Below, one piece after another: positions 50,001 through 60,474 of a DNA stretch of 64,000 nucleotides. This DNA comes from Limnanthes douglasii subsp. nivea (lineage: Eukaryota > Streptophyta > Magnoliopsida > Brassicales > Limnanthaceae), in contig JAUPFV010000001.1 in assembly GCA_036936605.1 (NCBI GenBank), forward strand, positions 116,940,771 through 117,004,770, read 5' to 3'. The notes below the pieces were generated by a model, which did no database searches, was not told where the DNA came from, and was given only the letters and a program-made list of their open reading frames with translations. Position 1 is the first letter of the stretch. The number at the start of each line of letters is the position of its first letter. Both the position numbers and the translations under genes were made by a program.

Positions 50001-50700
50001 GGTACCAATTTTAACACTTTTACCCTTAACTAGGGAATGAATTTCAACTTCCTCTATAGGTATTATGACACTGGGAGCCTCCTTTGGATCATCAATTTCA
50101 TTTTCATCGGTGGACGGCTTTAATAGTTGCTAATCATTGTTAACCTTGACTGCCTCTAAGTATTTTGAGGCAAGAGATGTTGCATAGTATTCCCTAACTA
50201 CCTTCTGACTGCTTCATACAACATCCACTTATCCCTGCACAATATATTTTAAGCATTGGTGGACAATAAAGGCCACAACATGCATCCTGGAGAGCAAAAA
50301 TCTCCCAAATATTGTATTATAAGATGTTGGGAAATCTACCACAACAAACAGTACCCTTACCATCTTCTTAAAAGGCCCCATGCCCAACAATACTTCTTCC
50401 TCGAATTCTCCAATCACATCTTCCGAAATCCATGTAAAGCCCAAAATAGTTCTGTTTGAACGTTGAATAATCGAGGGGTTTTTCATCTGTTTATAGAAGC
50501 TTAAGAACAATATGTTTGCCGAACTTCCCGTGTCAATCAGGATCCGACGTATATCATTTCCTACTATTGATTCCCCTATCACCACGGCGTCTTCATGAGT
50601 TCATGCAATGTCTCTTAGGTCATCATCATAAAAAATATGAAAGGAGCTGGAGTTTGGTACAGATGTGTGGACATTCTTCCATCCAACTAGGTAATCAGAC
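47033..50700 (-). pseudogene. Gypsy element 3 pol (protease, RT, RNase H, integrase)
   Basis: Domains from right to left. Protease: RRILIDTGSSANILF (50,550) and YNTIFGRFLL. RT N-terminus: LHVFAWCNDDVTGVP (49,945). RT core: YIDDMMVKS (49,400, active-site DD intact) and KCVFGVRSGKFMGYVIS. A dual RNase H arrangement: first VSEYAVSAVLVIEVD...YYISKSLLDAERRY (48,950), then TGSGSSTMGCGAGICLTSP...NNESEYEEAIAGLKLAL (48,550). The second is the extra RNase H expected for Tat lineage elements; its first catalytic Asp (normally in a VDGSS context) is lost. Integrase: HHCC region YWPTIIADTKDMVKMCDPCQ (47,810), then WGLDLVVPLP and TTNNAPQFDN, where the second catalytic Asp has become Asn (DNG>NNA). The C-terminal piece runs to 47,033. 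Stops and frameshifts are frequent. Confidence 0.88.
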
Positions 50701-50821
50701 TCTTGACGTGTCTCTTTCTTGAAGAACTGGAAGGTGCAGTCATAGTGTATCCCCCAAATATTGTTAAAGACTCAAAGTATTTAACCAGATTGGAAACAGT
50801 AGTGGTCTTGTCCGTTATCGC

Positions 50822-51480
50822 TCATACCCGATTTTTAGTTGGATCGGGATCCAAGTATTCAGAATCCACATCAAATCTTTCAATAATCACCATAGTGTCC
50901 TCCTGTCTAGACGTTCCACGAAGAGCCGAAGGCGTAGTTCGGGGAGTATTAGTGCTTGATGGGGTATTATCCAGCATGCTCCCCCCTTGTCTCTTAACAT
51001 AGGCCTCAAATTTACCCCTTTCAATGAGGTTCTGCACCTCTTGTTTCAAAGCTATGCAGCCATGGGTATCATGCCCAATGTCATTGTGATATTTACAAAA
51101 ACGGGGACTCCAGTTTTCTCTAGAAGTCTGTAATGCAGTTGGGTTTCTAAAGTGCACTTCATTTTTAGTTTTATCATATATTGTAGCCACACTTTCTCTC
51201 AACTCAGCAAACCATTCTGGTGGAGCCCAAGATCCTCTTTTATTTCTCACTTGCTGGTTTTGGTTATGATTGGACTGATTCCTCCTGGGCCGGTGAGACC
51301 CCTATCCAGTTTCCTTCGATCTGTAACCGGACTGATTTGTTGCTTGTGGTGCTGATGTTGTAGTTCTGGATCTGATCTGGCGAGTTACTCTAGAATTTTT
51401 GGTTTTTCAACAATGATTTGTTTCCCCACTTGATTCAACAACCCTTCAAAGGTCATAGTTTTTTTTTGGGTCACAAAATC
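50822..51480 (-). pseudogene. Gypsy element 3 gag C-terminal part
   Basis: The open stretch from 51,250 carries CKYHNDIGHDTHGCIALKQE followed by NLIERGKFEAYVKR, the gag end typical of Tat/Athila elements ('CxYHxxxGHdTxxCxxLKxxIExLIxxGxLxxFV'). Upstream, in other frames, TFEGLLNQVGKQIIVEKP can be followed to 51,480. The N-terminal several hundred residues are missing because a deletion joins this point to the LTR at about 51,505. Confidence 0.8.
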
Positions 51481-51504
51481 GGCCAAATTACTCTAGACTT
51501 AAAA

Positions 51505-51790
51505 TGTAGAGAGATAATTAAGGTGTGTGCTAGCAGTAAATTCTCATTACACTCATAAATGAAAGTAATTGGGGTATTTATACTCTTTTAATGATCCATG
51601 GGCCTTCCGGGTCAGATTATGGGCTTGAGTCAAGTTTAAAAAACCATTAGCTTAAAATATGAAATGATTGGCAACCAGCTGAGTCATGTTCCACTAAGTT
51701 ATACTGTTCGGAGGGGTATGGTACAGGATATGTCCGAACAACCCCTCAGATATATATACTGGTCAGTATCAAAATAATCCGACCTTATCA
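51505..51790 (-). repeat. 5' LTR of Gypsy element 3, missing its U5 end
   Basis: On the minus strand it starts TGATAAGGTCGGATTATT at 51,790, has TATA AGTATAAATACCC about 210 bases in and ends in CTCTCTACATTTTAAG, where homology with the left LTR stops. The last ~65 bases of U5, the primer site and the gag start are deleted. Confidence 0.8.
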
Positions 51791-51792
51791 GG

Positions 51793-53655
51793 CTTTACAA
51801 AAAGGTTTTTCTTTTAAATATTTGCATAACAATAAACAAAGAGTAATTGTTTATTGCATGAAAAAAGATTCAAAGGGTTGTCCTTGGAGGCTTTATGCTA
51901 AACAAGAGAGGTCTACTGGTTTTTTTATTATTAAGAAGTATGTCCAATCTCATATATGTGGGATTGGTTTTAGCAAAGAAAATAGAAAGCATTTGTCATA
52001 TGATTTGATTGGAAATGAAATACGTGATTCTCTGAGGAGGAGAGTTGTTGTTACAGCTACAAGCCTGAAATCATTTTAAAAAATGAAAATGGTTTAGATA
52101 TTTCTTACAGTGTTTCATGGCTTGCTTTAGAGAAAGCTAAGAGGGCTGTATATGGAGATAGTTTTACTTCTTATAAAATCCTTAAGAATTATTTTAAAAC
52201 ATTGAAGATTCTTGATAGAAGCAGTGATTATATACTGGAGTATTATTTGGAAATCAATGTGTTCAAGCGTTGTTTCGTAGCATTCGGGTCTTGTCTTTAT
52301 GGTTTCAATTCTTGTCGTCAAGTTTTATTTGCTAACGAGACATTTATAATGGGAAATATAATGGGGTTTTGTTATCTGATATAGCCAAAGATGGTAATAA
52401 TGGTGAGTTTTATATATTATCTTTAACTTTGTTTATATCTAAATCTACAGAAACAGGCTTAGAGTAGAATACAATATATGCGAAACCTTCTGAGTAACTA
52501 ACGTGATAGATGCGAAACATTTAATGTATCATTAACGAGATAGATGTGAAACACCTATAACTAATATGATAGATGTGAAACACCTATAACTAATATAATA
52601 GATGCAAAACATTTGTATATAAGTAAAGTGATAGTTGCGAAACCTCTTGTGATGAGTCATTTATACTATATTTTCTTTTATATATTTGTTGTAAAAATTT
52701 TCCCTTTTGCATTTAGTATTGTTATACCTGAAGATACTCAGAACTGGTTATGGTTTTTGGAGATGTTGAAACCCCATTTTTTGGATCGGGAAATCACATT
52801 TATTAGTGATCGTCATTTAGGTATTGTTATTGTTGTATCTGCTATATTTCCAAATTGCCATCATGGATACTGTCTTTATCATCTTTTAAATAATTTGAGA
52901 TATTGTTTAAGGGCTACATCGACAACATTTAAGGATACCATGGTTAAAATGTTTGATAGATGTGCATGTGTTTGCTAATCAGATTTTGTTTAATCAGGTT
53001 AAAAGTTTTTGTGATAATTTATCTCCTGATAGATATGTTTGTGTTTTTTTTCAAAGGCAAGAGGCATGGTTTTATAGCATCTACTCCAGCTGAGTCTTTT
53101 AACAATCAAGTCAAATAATTTTGTAGTTTTCCTATACTGAAGTTAATTGATAGGATTAGAGTTTTACAAATGAGTCAAATTTCGAGACGTTTTGGTAAAA
53201 CATTTAAAGCTAATGCGGAAGAAGGTCGTCCATGGAGAGTTCATTCGTCTACTCTTTTTTTGCATGAAGTGTTTTGTGATCCTGTTATGGTTGTTGATCT
53301 TAGTGTATGTACTTGTTCTTGTGGTGTGTGGCAACATGATTATTTCCCATGCTCTCAAGCTTTAGCTGCATTATTTTATATAGAAGTGAACCCTATGATA
53401 TATGTTGAGCCATGCTATTTGGTAAGTTCTTATAAGGAAATATATTCATATGGTATAGCTGCATTTACTACTTTTGGTTAAGCATCTACTTCAACAACTT
53501 CTCCAGATGTATTTCCTCCAGTTTTAAAAAGGAGAGCGGGACAACCTAAGAAGTAACAAATTCTATCTAAAGGAGAATTAAGTATTCGTTCTATAACGTG
53601 TTCTCATTATTGTAAATTTGGTCATAATAGACGAACATGTGTAGACATTTTGTAA
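51793..53655 (+). pseudogene. MULE transposase, main part (3' of the nested insertion)
   Basis: It resumes the frame as QKGFSFKYLHNNKQRVIVYC, then KGCPWRLYAKQ and SHICG, completing the MuDR DNA-binding domain. RCFVAFGSCLYGFNSCRQVL and NETFIMGN follow, where the family has DGTF: the first catalytic Asp is Asn. An intron (donor GTGAGT at 52,402, end near 52,690) is filled with motif copies. Then FPFAFSIVIPEDTQNWLWFL, ITFISDRHLGI (second Asp kept), HGYCLYHL and STPAESFNNQV (Glu kept, 53,075). The SWIM zinc finger CTCSCGVWQHDYFPCSQALA (53,310) and a knuckle CSHYCKFGHNRRTC (53,603) end the protein. Stops and frameshifts make it inactive. Confidence 0.88.
52470..52640 (+). repeat. MULE motif array B (inside the transposase intron), 6 copies
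   Basis: ATATGCGAAACCT, GATAGATGCGAAAC, GATAGATGTGAAACACCT (twice), AATAGATGCAAAAC and GATAGTTGCGAAACCT, about 30 bases apart, all within the intron and none in the adjoining exons. Confidence 0.88.
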
Positions 53656-53737
53656 GATCAATTTCCTTTAATATTTTATACTTTAGTTTTTATGACTTTT
53701 TTTGTCATAAGGAAAATAGATTGGAAACATTTGAATG

Positions 53738-54115
53738 ATATGATAGATGCGAAACGTTCTGGTATAGATATACCTTGTAGATGCGAAACCTTTAACAACC
53801 AACAAAGATGGACTTGCTAGATGCGAAACAAGCTTTTGAAGATTTACTGATTTTACTAGATGCGCAACGTCTAATAACAAATTTATTTATTTATGATAGA
53901 TGCAAAACAAGTGACACCAAATATATGGGTCTGATAGATGCGGAACCTTGGATAACCAAATACTCAATATTTTTTATATATGCGCAACCTTGGATAATCA
54001 AATATATTATACTGTTATAGATGCGAAACCTGGAATTTAATTACGTTGTTTTGGCAGTTGCTAAACCAGCTTATAACTAACTATATTTTTGTTGGTGATA
54101 GATTGAAAACCTATG
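53738..54115 (+). repeat. MULE motif array C (between the two genes), about 10 copies
   Basis: It begins about 85 bases after the transposase knuckle. Examples are GATAGATGCGAAACG, GTAGATGCGAAACCT, CTAGATGCGAAACA, CTAGATGCGCAACG, GATAGATGCAAAAC, GATAGATGCGGAACCT and TATATGCGCAACCT, with spacing near 40 bases. Confidence 0.88.
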
Positions 54116-54392
54116 ATAACTAAAATATACGGTTTTGATGTATGTATTAAAATATGAATTCAAACAAATAAATAAAAGGATTAAGTTCATTATGAAACAA
54201 GTGCAATACATGGTAAGTTCAATAAACCAAATACAAGCTTAAACAAATTTAAAAACAGAGTCATGTTCAAACTCTGATTGAGCAGACCCTTAGTCTCCAT
54301 GTTGATTATGGTCATCAAAAAACAAAAAAGATAAACTTATTCATACCCTTAGTTAAAACAACAAAAAATTTAAGCAGACCCTTCACCTAACC

Positions 54393-54778
54393 ATCATTCA
54401 GAGTCTTCTCCGTCGTCTTCAGAGTCCTCTTCGTTTGATTCATTTTCCTTCGAATCTTCTTCTTGTGAATATTTTTCTTCGTCTTCTTCGTCTTTGGTGT
54501 CTTCATATTCTTTTATCTAGTCTTGTTTCCTCTTTCTTTTTAAGAGGACAAAAATAGGATCCTCATTTGGCTCCTCGTCATCTTCAGAAAAGCATCTTCA
54601 GAATATTTTTCTTTAAAAAAGAACTGTAACTATCATCAGATATGTCGTCAGAGAATTCGTCCGTAGTGGTATGTTTCCACTCTTCTCTAGCCTCAAGCGA
54701 ATGAGTTGGAGAACTTATGTCACTATAAACATGATCATCATCTAAAGAATAGTTAAGATTTTCTATTTTTCAAAGCAA
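54393..54778 (-). pseudogene. Acidic Asp/Glu/Ser-rich ORF in the MULE, unknown
   Basis: The minus strand reads NLNYSLDDDHVYSDISSPTH, then EEWKHTTTDEFSDDISDDSY. After one frameshift and a stop it continues EYEDTKDEEDEEKYSQEEDS to ESNEEDSEDDGEDSE and a stop. The composition is overwhelmingly acidic. It lies downstream of the Ulp1 catalytic part on the same strand, so it could be a separate small gene or a lost 3' exon. No domain is recognisable. Confidence 0.5.
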
Positions 54779-54884
54779 CTTTTTAAGAAGTGAAAAGTGT
54801 AGAAGATTTCATAGAGTATGAAGTGAACTTTTGTGTATGAGAACTCAAAGTATGAAGTGATCTTTATAGAAGTAGCTAAAATGT

Positions 54885-55751
54885 TTTAAGAAGGTGAAAA
54901 TTTTAGAAGATTTTACAGAAATAATATGTTGGTTGATATTTATTAGCTTTGTAAATAATGCAATGTACTCATGAGTATCCAAGACTTGTCAAGTCATGTA
55001 AGCAAATATCAAATCAAATTTATATTACTAGTTTGAATTTTGAATTGAAATTTATATGCGGGATATTGGTAGAATACAGTAACTACAAAAACATATTAAT
55101 TTTGTAAATTATATTTTGATGAAATATAATTAGACCAGAAGATGGGAAAGAGTTTCCAAGAGAAATAAGCACTTGATAGATGCGAAATACTCATCAAAGA
55201 AACAAAGATAGATTCGAAACCTTGTCTACAATATAAATGATTGATGCGAAACTTATTATTTACATTTCTCTGATAGATGCGAAATAATATGTGAAATAGA
55301 GGGACATATGATATGCTAGATGCGAGACACTGTATTTGCATTTTTGATATGTTTAAGAAGGTGAAAAGTTTAGAAGCTTTGACAACAATAATATCTTGGT
55401 TGATATTCGTGAGCTTTTGTAATTAATGCAATGTACTCATGAGTACCTAAGATTTGTCAAGTCATGTAAGTAAATATCAAATAAAATTAAAGTTACTAGT
55501 TTGAATTTTGAATTGAAATTTATATGTGAGAGATTGGTAGAGTACATTAACTACAAAAAAACATATTACTTCTATAAATGATAATTGGATGAAAAATAAT
55601 TAGACCAGAAAATGAGAAAGATTTTCCAAGAGAAATAAGCACTTGATAGATACGAAACACTCATCAAAGAAACAAAGATAGATGCGAAACCAAAAGATAG
55701 ATGCGAAACGCTTTTATTTACATTTCGGATAGATGCGAAACTATCATTGTT
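54885..55751. repeat. 467-bp tandem duplication within the MULE
   Basis: TTTAAGAAGGTGAAAA occurs at 54,885 and 55,352, and the two units are collinear with few changes: GCAATGTACTCATGAGTA, CAAGTCATGTAAG, GTTTGAATTTTGAATTG and AATTAGACCAGAA in order. Each unit ends in motif copies, so the duplication also multiplied the array. Confidence 0.85.
55170..55745 (+). repeat. MULE motif array D, two clusters
   Basis: The first cluster is at 55,172-55,330 (GATAGATGCGAAATAC, GATAGATTCGAAACCT, GATTGATGCGAAAC, GATAGATGCGAAAT, CTAGATGCGAGAC). The second is at 55,645-55,745 (GATAGATACGAAAC, GATAGATGCGAAACC, GATAGATGCGAAACG, GATAGATGCGAAAC). They lie at the ends of the two 467-bp units. Confidence 0.88.
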
Positions 55752-56999
55752 AGACTTTGTTTTCATTGAGATATATTTATTGTAGACAAACTGTACAATA
55801 AACAATTATCACAAACAATACAAAAATAATTACAACAAATATTACAAAACATGGTCCCAAAATTTGTTAGTGTTGGTGTCATTAAGAAACATGTAAAACA
55901 TTTCTGTTCATTTTAATGGTGCAATATTATAAGTTTTATATAAGTCAAGTTTTCGATGCAAAACATAATCTTTGAAGTAATCGCAGACCATTACTCTGCA
56001 ATCAAGTGATCCAGGTCTTTGCTTAGGAATTTTTATTGAACAATATATTTTTATTGTTTTTTCTGATTAGAAAATGTTTTTGTGTTGGAGGTATGCAATC
56101 TGTAATTTAATAGACATACAAATAAATCAGATGATATATATATATGCTATGAAATTATATTAGAAGAGAAATACTTACAAATCTTTCTACAGTTCTTCTT
56201 GTTGAATCTGTATGTTTGGGTATTGGGTTTAGATTTACTGCTTTTTCATGTTCAACTTCTATTACCAATAATGTCCAATGGTTAACATTCCCAGGTCGAA
56301 ATTTTGTTAGAAGCGGAACGAAGATGTAAAATTATTCCTCGTAGCTTATCATCAACATATAGTGTTACATCCATATTTTGGTTTAGCATATGCTACATTG
56401 GAGGAGTAATATTTAGAAACATTTTTGCTTATAAATTAACACATGCTGTAAAAGTGTATTATTCTTACCATTACGGTTCCAGATAAGTATGTTAATGGAA
56501 TAAAATCTCATGGACTACTACCAATTGGTATTTGAAAATTGTGTTGTTTAAGGTTGATATACATATAACCGTCAGTTACCTGTGTTGTCAAAAGTTGAAA
56601 CCAGTAGTTTGTTAATATATGTATTGGGAAGAAAGGGAAACAAACTAAATGTAAATTTAACTTTTACCGTGGAGTCGATTTTATTTTCATCTTCTATCTC
56701 CATCAAAGTACTAACAAAAATATTAGTTCTTACTACGTCTGGACATGACCATACTGTCGGATCAGAAATTTTTTCTCCTTTTTCAATCAGTTCTAATTTG
56801 TAGTATTCCTGTATGTCAATTGCAGCTGTTACTTTGTTTGTAAATGGCCATTCTTTTATGGTAATTCCCATGTTATGTAGTTCTTTAGAGATTTGATGTT
56901 GAGTAGGATATAAATTTAGTTTAAATTTATATACCTTCATCCAAATCTTTCTGCACAAATGGAAAATAATTGAAATTGTAGATCTGAAACCTATGGAAA

Positions 57000-57325
57000 T
57001 GTAATAGATGTGAAACCTTTTGCAATTATGGTAGATGAGAAACTAGTGGAACTATGCTAGGTGCAAAACATGTAAAGATATGATAGATGCGAAAGTTTTT
57101 CAATTACTTACTTTTTTCTTTTGCATATCCTTTTCAATTCTTATAATTTTGTTCTCAATTGCTGGGTCTAAGTCACTGACTTGTGGCATTTGGATTTCTT
57201 GGACTGCTGATGCCTTTCCCTTAACAAAACAGAAAACTAGACATTAGATGTGAAACATGTGTAAATATTATGCATACTGAAGGATAGATGCGAAACAGGT
57301 TTGTTTGATAAATGTGAAACATGCT
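57000..57325 (+). repeat. MULE motif array E (intron of the Ulp1 gene), about 7 copies
   Basis: AATAGATGTGAAACCT, GTAGATGAGAAAC, CTAGGTGCAAAAC, GATAGATGCGAAAG, TTAGATGTGAAAC, GATAGATGCGAAAC and GATAAATGTGAAAC, interrupted by a coding block near 57,110-57,230. Confidence 0.85.
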
Positions 57326-57509
57326 ATTATACAAAACTAGTATGCAATTATGAGATATAGACATTGAACATATAGATACAGTTAATATTATAGTATTTAA
57401 GACAAATAAGAAGATAATACACAACAATATATATCTTTAAATACAAAGGTTTTTTACAACATGTTTTGCTAACTTTGGGTTATCTGTATCACCTCTTTGT
57501 TCACACCAT

Positions 57510-57640
57510 CATCCTTGGTCACTTTAGATTCTTCAGGAACATCTATTGTCACTCCAGATGCTTCAGCAACATTCTTGGTCCCTTTAAATACTTCAGCTAC
57601 ACTGTTTGTTCCTTCAGATACTTCAGGAATGATTCTTTAG
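57510..57640 (-). repeat. 30-bp (10-residue) coding repeats in the Ulp1-type gene
   Basis: The minus strand encodes four successive degenerate decapeptides: PEVSEGTNSV, AEVFKGTKNV, AEASGVTIDV and PEESKVTKDD. The DNA period is 30 bases, with recurring CTTCAG(C/A/G) on the plus strand. Confidence 0.75.
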
Positions 57641-58084
57641 CAATACGAACAAAAACATTAGTATTTTTATCATTGTTGGCCTTGATCATTCAATCTCTTT
57701 CTTCTTGAATAAGTTTTTGGTTGTTGTTCAGTTGATTTGTTAACTTCATTGTCTATGTTTGGCTTCAACATAAGCAGTTTAAGTGTATTTTTTAGGTCAA
57801 CTTCAACGTCTATCTCTGCATCAGCATTCATTTGAGTAATGATCTTCTCTTTTCCTCGAGTTTATTTTTTAGTTCATCAATTTGTTGTTCAAATCTTCTA
57901 CGTTCCATTTCAGTTTTTTCTACTTTTTCAAATGTTGTTAAGTCAAAGCTCTGGCTAGAGCCTGGGTCTGCTGGTGCTTTGGTTGCGTCTAGGATTGGGG
58001 CTGTTGTTGGGGCTGTGTCTGGGTGTAGGGATATGACTAGGGTTGGGTATATGTTGTTAATTCTCTACAAAATAATAAGCCATT

Positions 58085-58450
58085 TCAAAGATAGATGCGA
58101 AACCTTCAAATCAAATGTAAATGATAGATGCAGAACCCTAACATATGATAGATGTGGAACCTAAATAGAAATAATAGATGCATAATCTAAATAGAAACGA
58201 TAGATGCAGAACCTAAACAGAAATGATATATGCGAAACCTAAACAAGAATGATAGATGTGAAACGTTAGTTAAAATGATACATGTGGAACCTTTAGTAAT
58301 CATGATGGATGTGAAACCTATATTTCCTACAATAGATGTGAAACATATCAGGATACTATTGATGTTAGACGCTAAACATATTATAATACTATTGATTTTA
58401 GATGTGGACCATATTATGATACTATTGATGCTAGATGCTGAATGTATAGT
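58085..58450 (+). repeat. MULE motif array F (intron of the Ulp1 gene), about 13 copies
   Basis: It runs from GATAGATGCGAAACCT through GATAGATGCAGAACCC, GATAGATGTGGAACCT, GATATATGCGAAACCT, GATACATGTGGAACCT, GATGGATGTGAAACCT and AATAGATGTGAAAC to weaker forms such as TTAGACGCTAAAC. Spacing is about 25-30 bases. Confidence 0.88.
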
Positions 58451-59599
58451 AATATGATAAAATAAGAGATTTTTACCTTTTCTCTTGCCAATATTTTTTT
58501 CAACCTTCTGTTTTCTGTTGTGAGATTGTACAATCTGTCAGAAATATTGATTTGAGACTTCTTTTTTATTGTCTTTTTGGGTCTCTTAAGATTCCTATGA
58601 ATTTGTGATGTTGAATTCTCTTTTCTTGCAATAGGCGCATGACCTGTATGAATGTCTTTTATTTGTTCAGAGGACAAGTTTCTACCGGTGAATTTTTCTC
58701 TTTCACGTTCTTTACTGGTTTTCTTCATCGTGCTGCAGTCTTTTTAGTTCTTGAAACTTTTTGACATGGTTGAACAATCTATTGGTCTATTATTTTTTTG
58801 CTATCAGTAGAATCTCTTGCATCAGGTTCTTGGTATGTATCCAAATGCAAACCATCTTCATCTTTGTTGAGGTTTAGTTGTTCATAATCGATTGGTGGAA
58901 CAATATCATCTTCTTGAGAGCATCATTATTTTCTTCTTGTATTTGGAATTCTCCTCCAAATTATTGTTCTTCTTCTTCTGTTAGTTTTAATTCTTCGTCC
59001 AGAATCTATAAAATTGTTAAAATGTTATAGTAAAGAGATATATATGTAAAATGTGAAACTGAAATAAAAAACATAGCGTAAATATACATGTTCATTTGTT
59101 ATGTTTTTTATGGCTTCAGCCAAATCTAAATCTGTTTTGTGCTCAATACCCAGCCATTTGAAGCATCTAGGTATCTTGTCTTCTATTTCAATATCTTGAC
59201 ATAATGTTGTGTGTTCCATGATGAATGGCTATATATTAACAATACTTTAGGTACCATATGTTGACTAAATATTATATTTAAGATAGAACAAAGATAAATA
59301 CTAACCAGTAAAAGGGCAACACAACCAACTACTATTCCAAGTTTAGTTTCATGACAAGCTATTGTTGAATTCATCAACTTTTCTCGGATTTCTTCAGCCC
59401 AATTGTAGTTATTTATTTTGTAAGGTGTTCTACGTAATAAACCAAAGTAGAAGCTAGTACATCTCCAGATGTAGAGAAAGACAAGGTAGAACAAGCTAGC
59501 ATTATAAAGAGTATCACAACATCTTCTATTTCCTCTTGTCCAAGTGTTTTTCTGCTTTATTTATAACTTCCTACCAACAAGCAAAAGCATTTTTTAAAA

Positions 59600-59935
59600 G
59601 GGATAGATGCAAAACCTATGCTAAAGTCAAACACATTTAAGTGATAGTTACAAAACCTATTAAAATGTGAAAACAGAGTTAAAACGATAGATGTGGAACC
59701 TATGGAAATGGTAAAACAATAGATGTGAAACATGTAATAATATCAGTAGATGCAAAATGTAGTTTAATGTAAAACAGGTTTAACATGGTATATACGAAGC
59801 CTAGTTTAATGTAAAGTGGATTAAAGAGATAGATGCGGAACCTTATGCGAATTTTAAAGTAAAGCAGAAGTGGTAGATGAGAAACCTATGCAAATGTGAA
59901 ACAGGGCAGAGGTAGTAGATGAGAAACCTATGCAA
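59600..59935 (+). repeat. MULE motif array G (intron of the Ulp1 gene), about 9 copies
   Basis: GATAGATGCAAAACCT, GATAGTTACAAAACCT, GATAGATGTGGAACCT, AATAGATGTGAAAC, GTAGATGCAAAAT, GATAGATGCGGAACCT and two copies of GTAGATGAGAAACCTATGCA. The array lies between the exons at 59.5 and 60.0 kb. Confidence 0.88.
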
Positions 59936-60474
59936 ATTTGAAAATAGTGCAATAATGTAAGAAAAGTTGGAATTGCAAACCTTTATGAGTTTGTTAGTGA
60001 TTGGTCTTGCTCGGATTTTATCAACTTTTCTTGATGTCTTATAAAAAAAGTACTTCTTTGTTATCCTTGATTTTTCTTCGTCTTTTAGTTCTGAAAACTT
60101 AGGTTCAAAACTCTTGGCTTGTAGTGGCATAATTTTATTTCCATGTTTTAAACCAAAGATGATCTTTATGCCATGGTTTGTAAGCTGTAAAAACTTTTTC
60201 CCCAACTTAAATACTTTCTGTTCGTCATCATATGTCATTGCTATCTCCTCAATTACATCCCAGTGCTTTTTGTATGCAGTCTTTTTCGTTCGAAGATCAT
60301 AGACTGTCTTTAAAAGTGAGTAAAAGGGTCTCTTTTGGGCTGCTTCTATATGTTATGGCCTCACTTTTGTCTCTTCCATCTATTTTAACAGTGCAAAGAG
60401 GCCAGACCTGTAAAAACATGTTTTTGGTGCCATTTTACCTGTAAGAGAAATAAATGAGAAAAATAGATCAGCTG

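Larger units (their letters stand above)
42919..51790 (-). mobile_element. Nested Tat-like Ty3/Gypsy element 3 with antisense ORF
   Basis: Direct repeats at the two ends (42,919-about 43,275 and about 51,505-51,790) are its LTRs. Gag-pol reads on the minus strand (51.5-47.0 kb) and the aORF on the plus strand (43.6-46.2 kb), so the element lies on the minus strand with 5' LTR at right. It sits exactly between codons of the MULE transposase: ...RLAL | QKGFSF... The host word GGCTT (GGCTTTA with two shared extra bases) flanks both ends, at 42,914-42,918 and 51,791-51,795, which fits a 5-bp target-site duplication. The 5' LTR U5, primer site and gag N-terminus are deleted. Confidence 0.85.
55908..60433 (-). 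pseudogene. MULE accessory gene: DUF1985-like region plus Ulp1 (C48) protease end
   Basis: Multi-exon, right to left. Exon near 60,430-59,985 includes KHWDVIEEIAMTYDDEQKVF and TNHGIKIIFGLKHGNKIM, like the N-terminal 'itxxdVxxilGLxxG' region of DUF1985-type MULE proteins, with donor GTTTGC. Exon near 59,570-59,285: EEIEDVVILFIMLACSTLSF and NNYNWAEEIREKLM. Exon near 59,220-59,085: IPRCFKWLG. Lysine-rich and coiled-coil parts follow (MERRRFEQQIDELKNKLEEK, about 57,900) with decapeptide repeats (57.5 kb). The Ulp1 core comes last: CPDVVRTNIF (56,740), NHWTLLVIEVE (His, about 56,283), then KQRPGSLDCRVMVCDYF with catalytic Cys at 55,998-56,000. The glycine after Cys (DCG in the family) is Arg. Gln is kept, while the Asp is not evident. 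Stop at 55,908. Stops in places indicate decay. The DUF1985 assignment is by pattern memory only. Confidence 0.7.
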
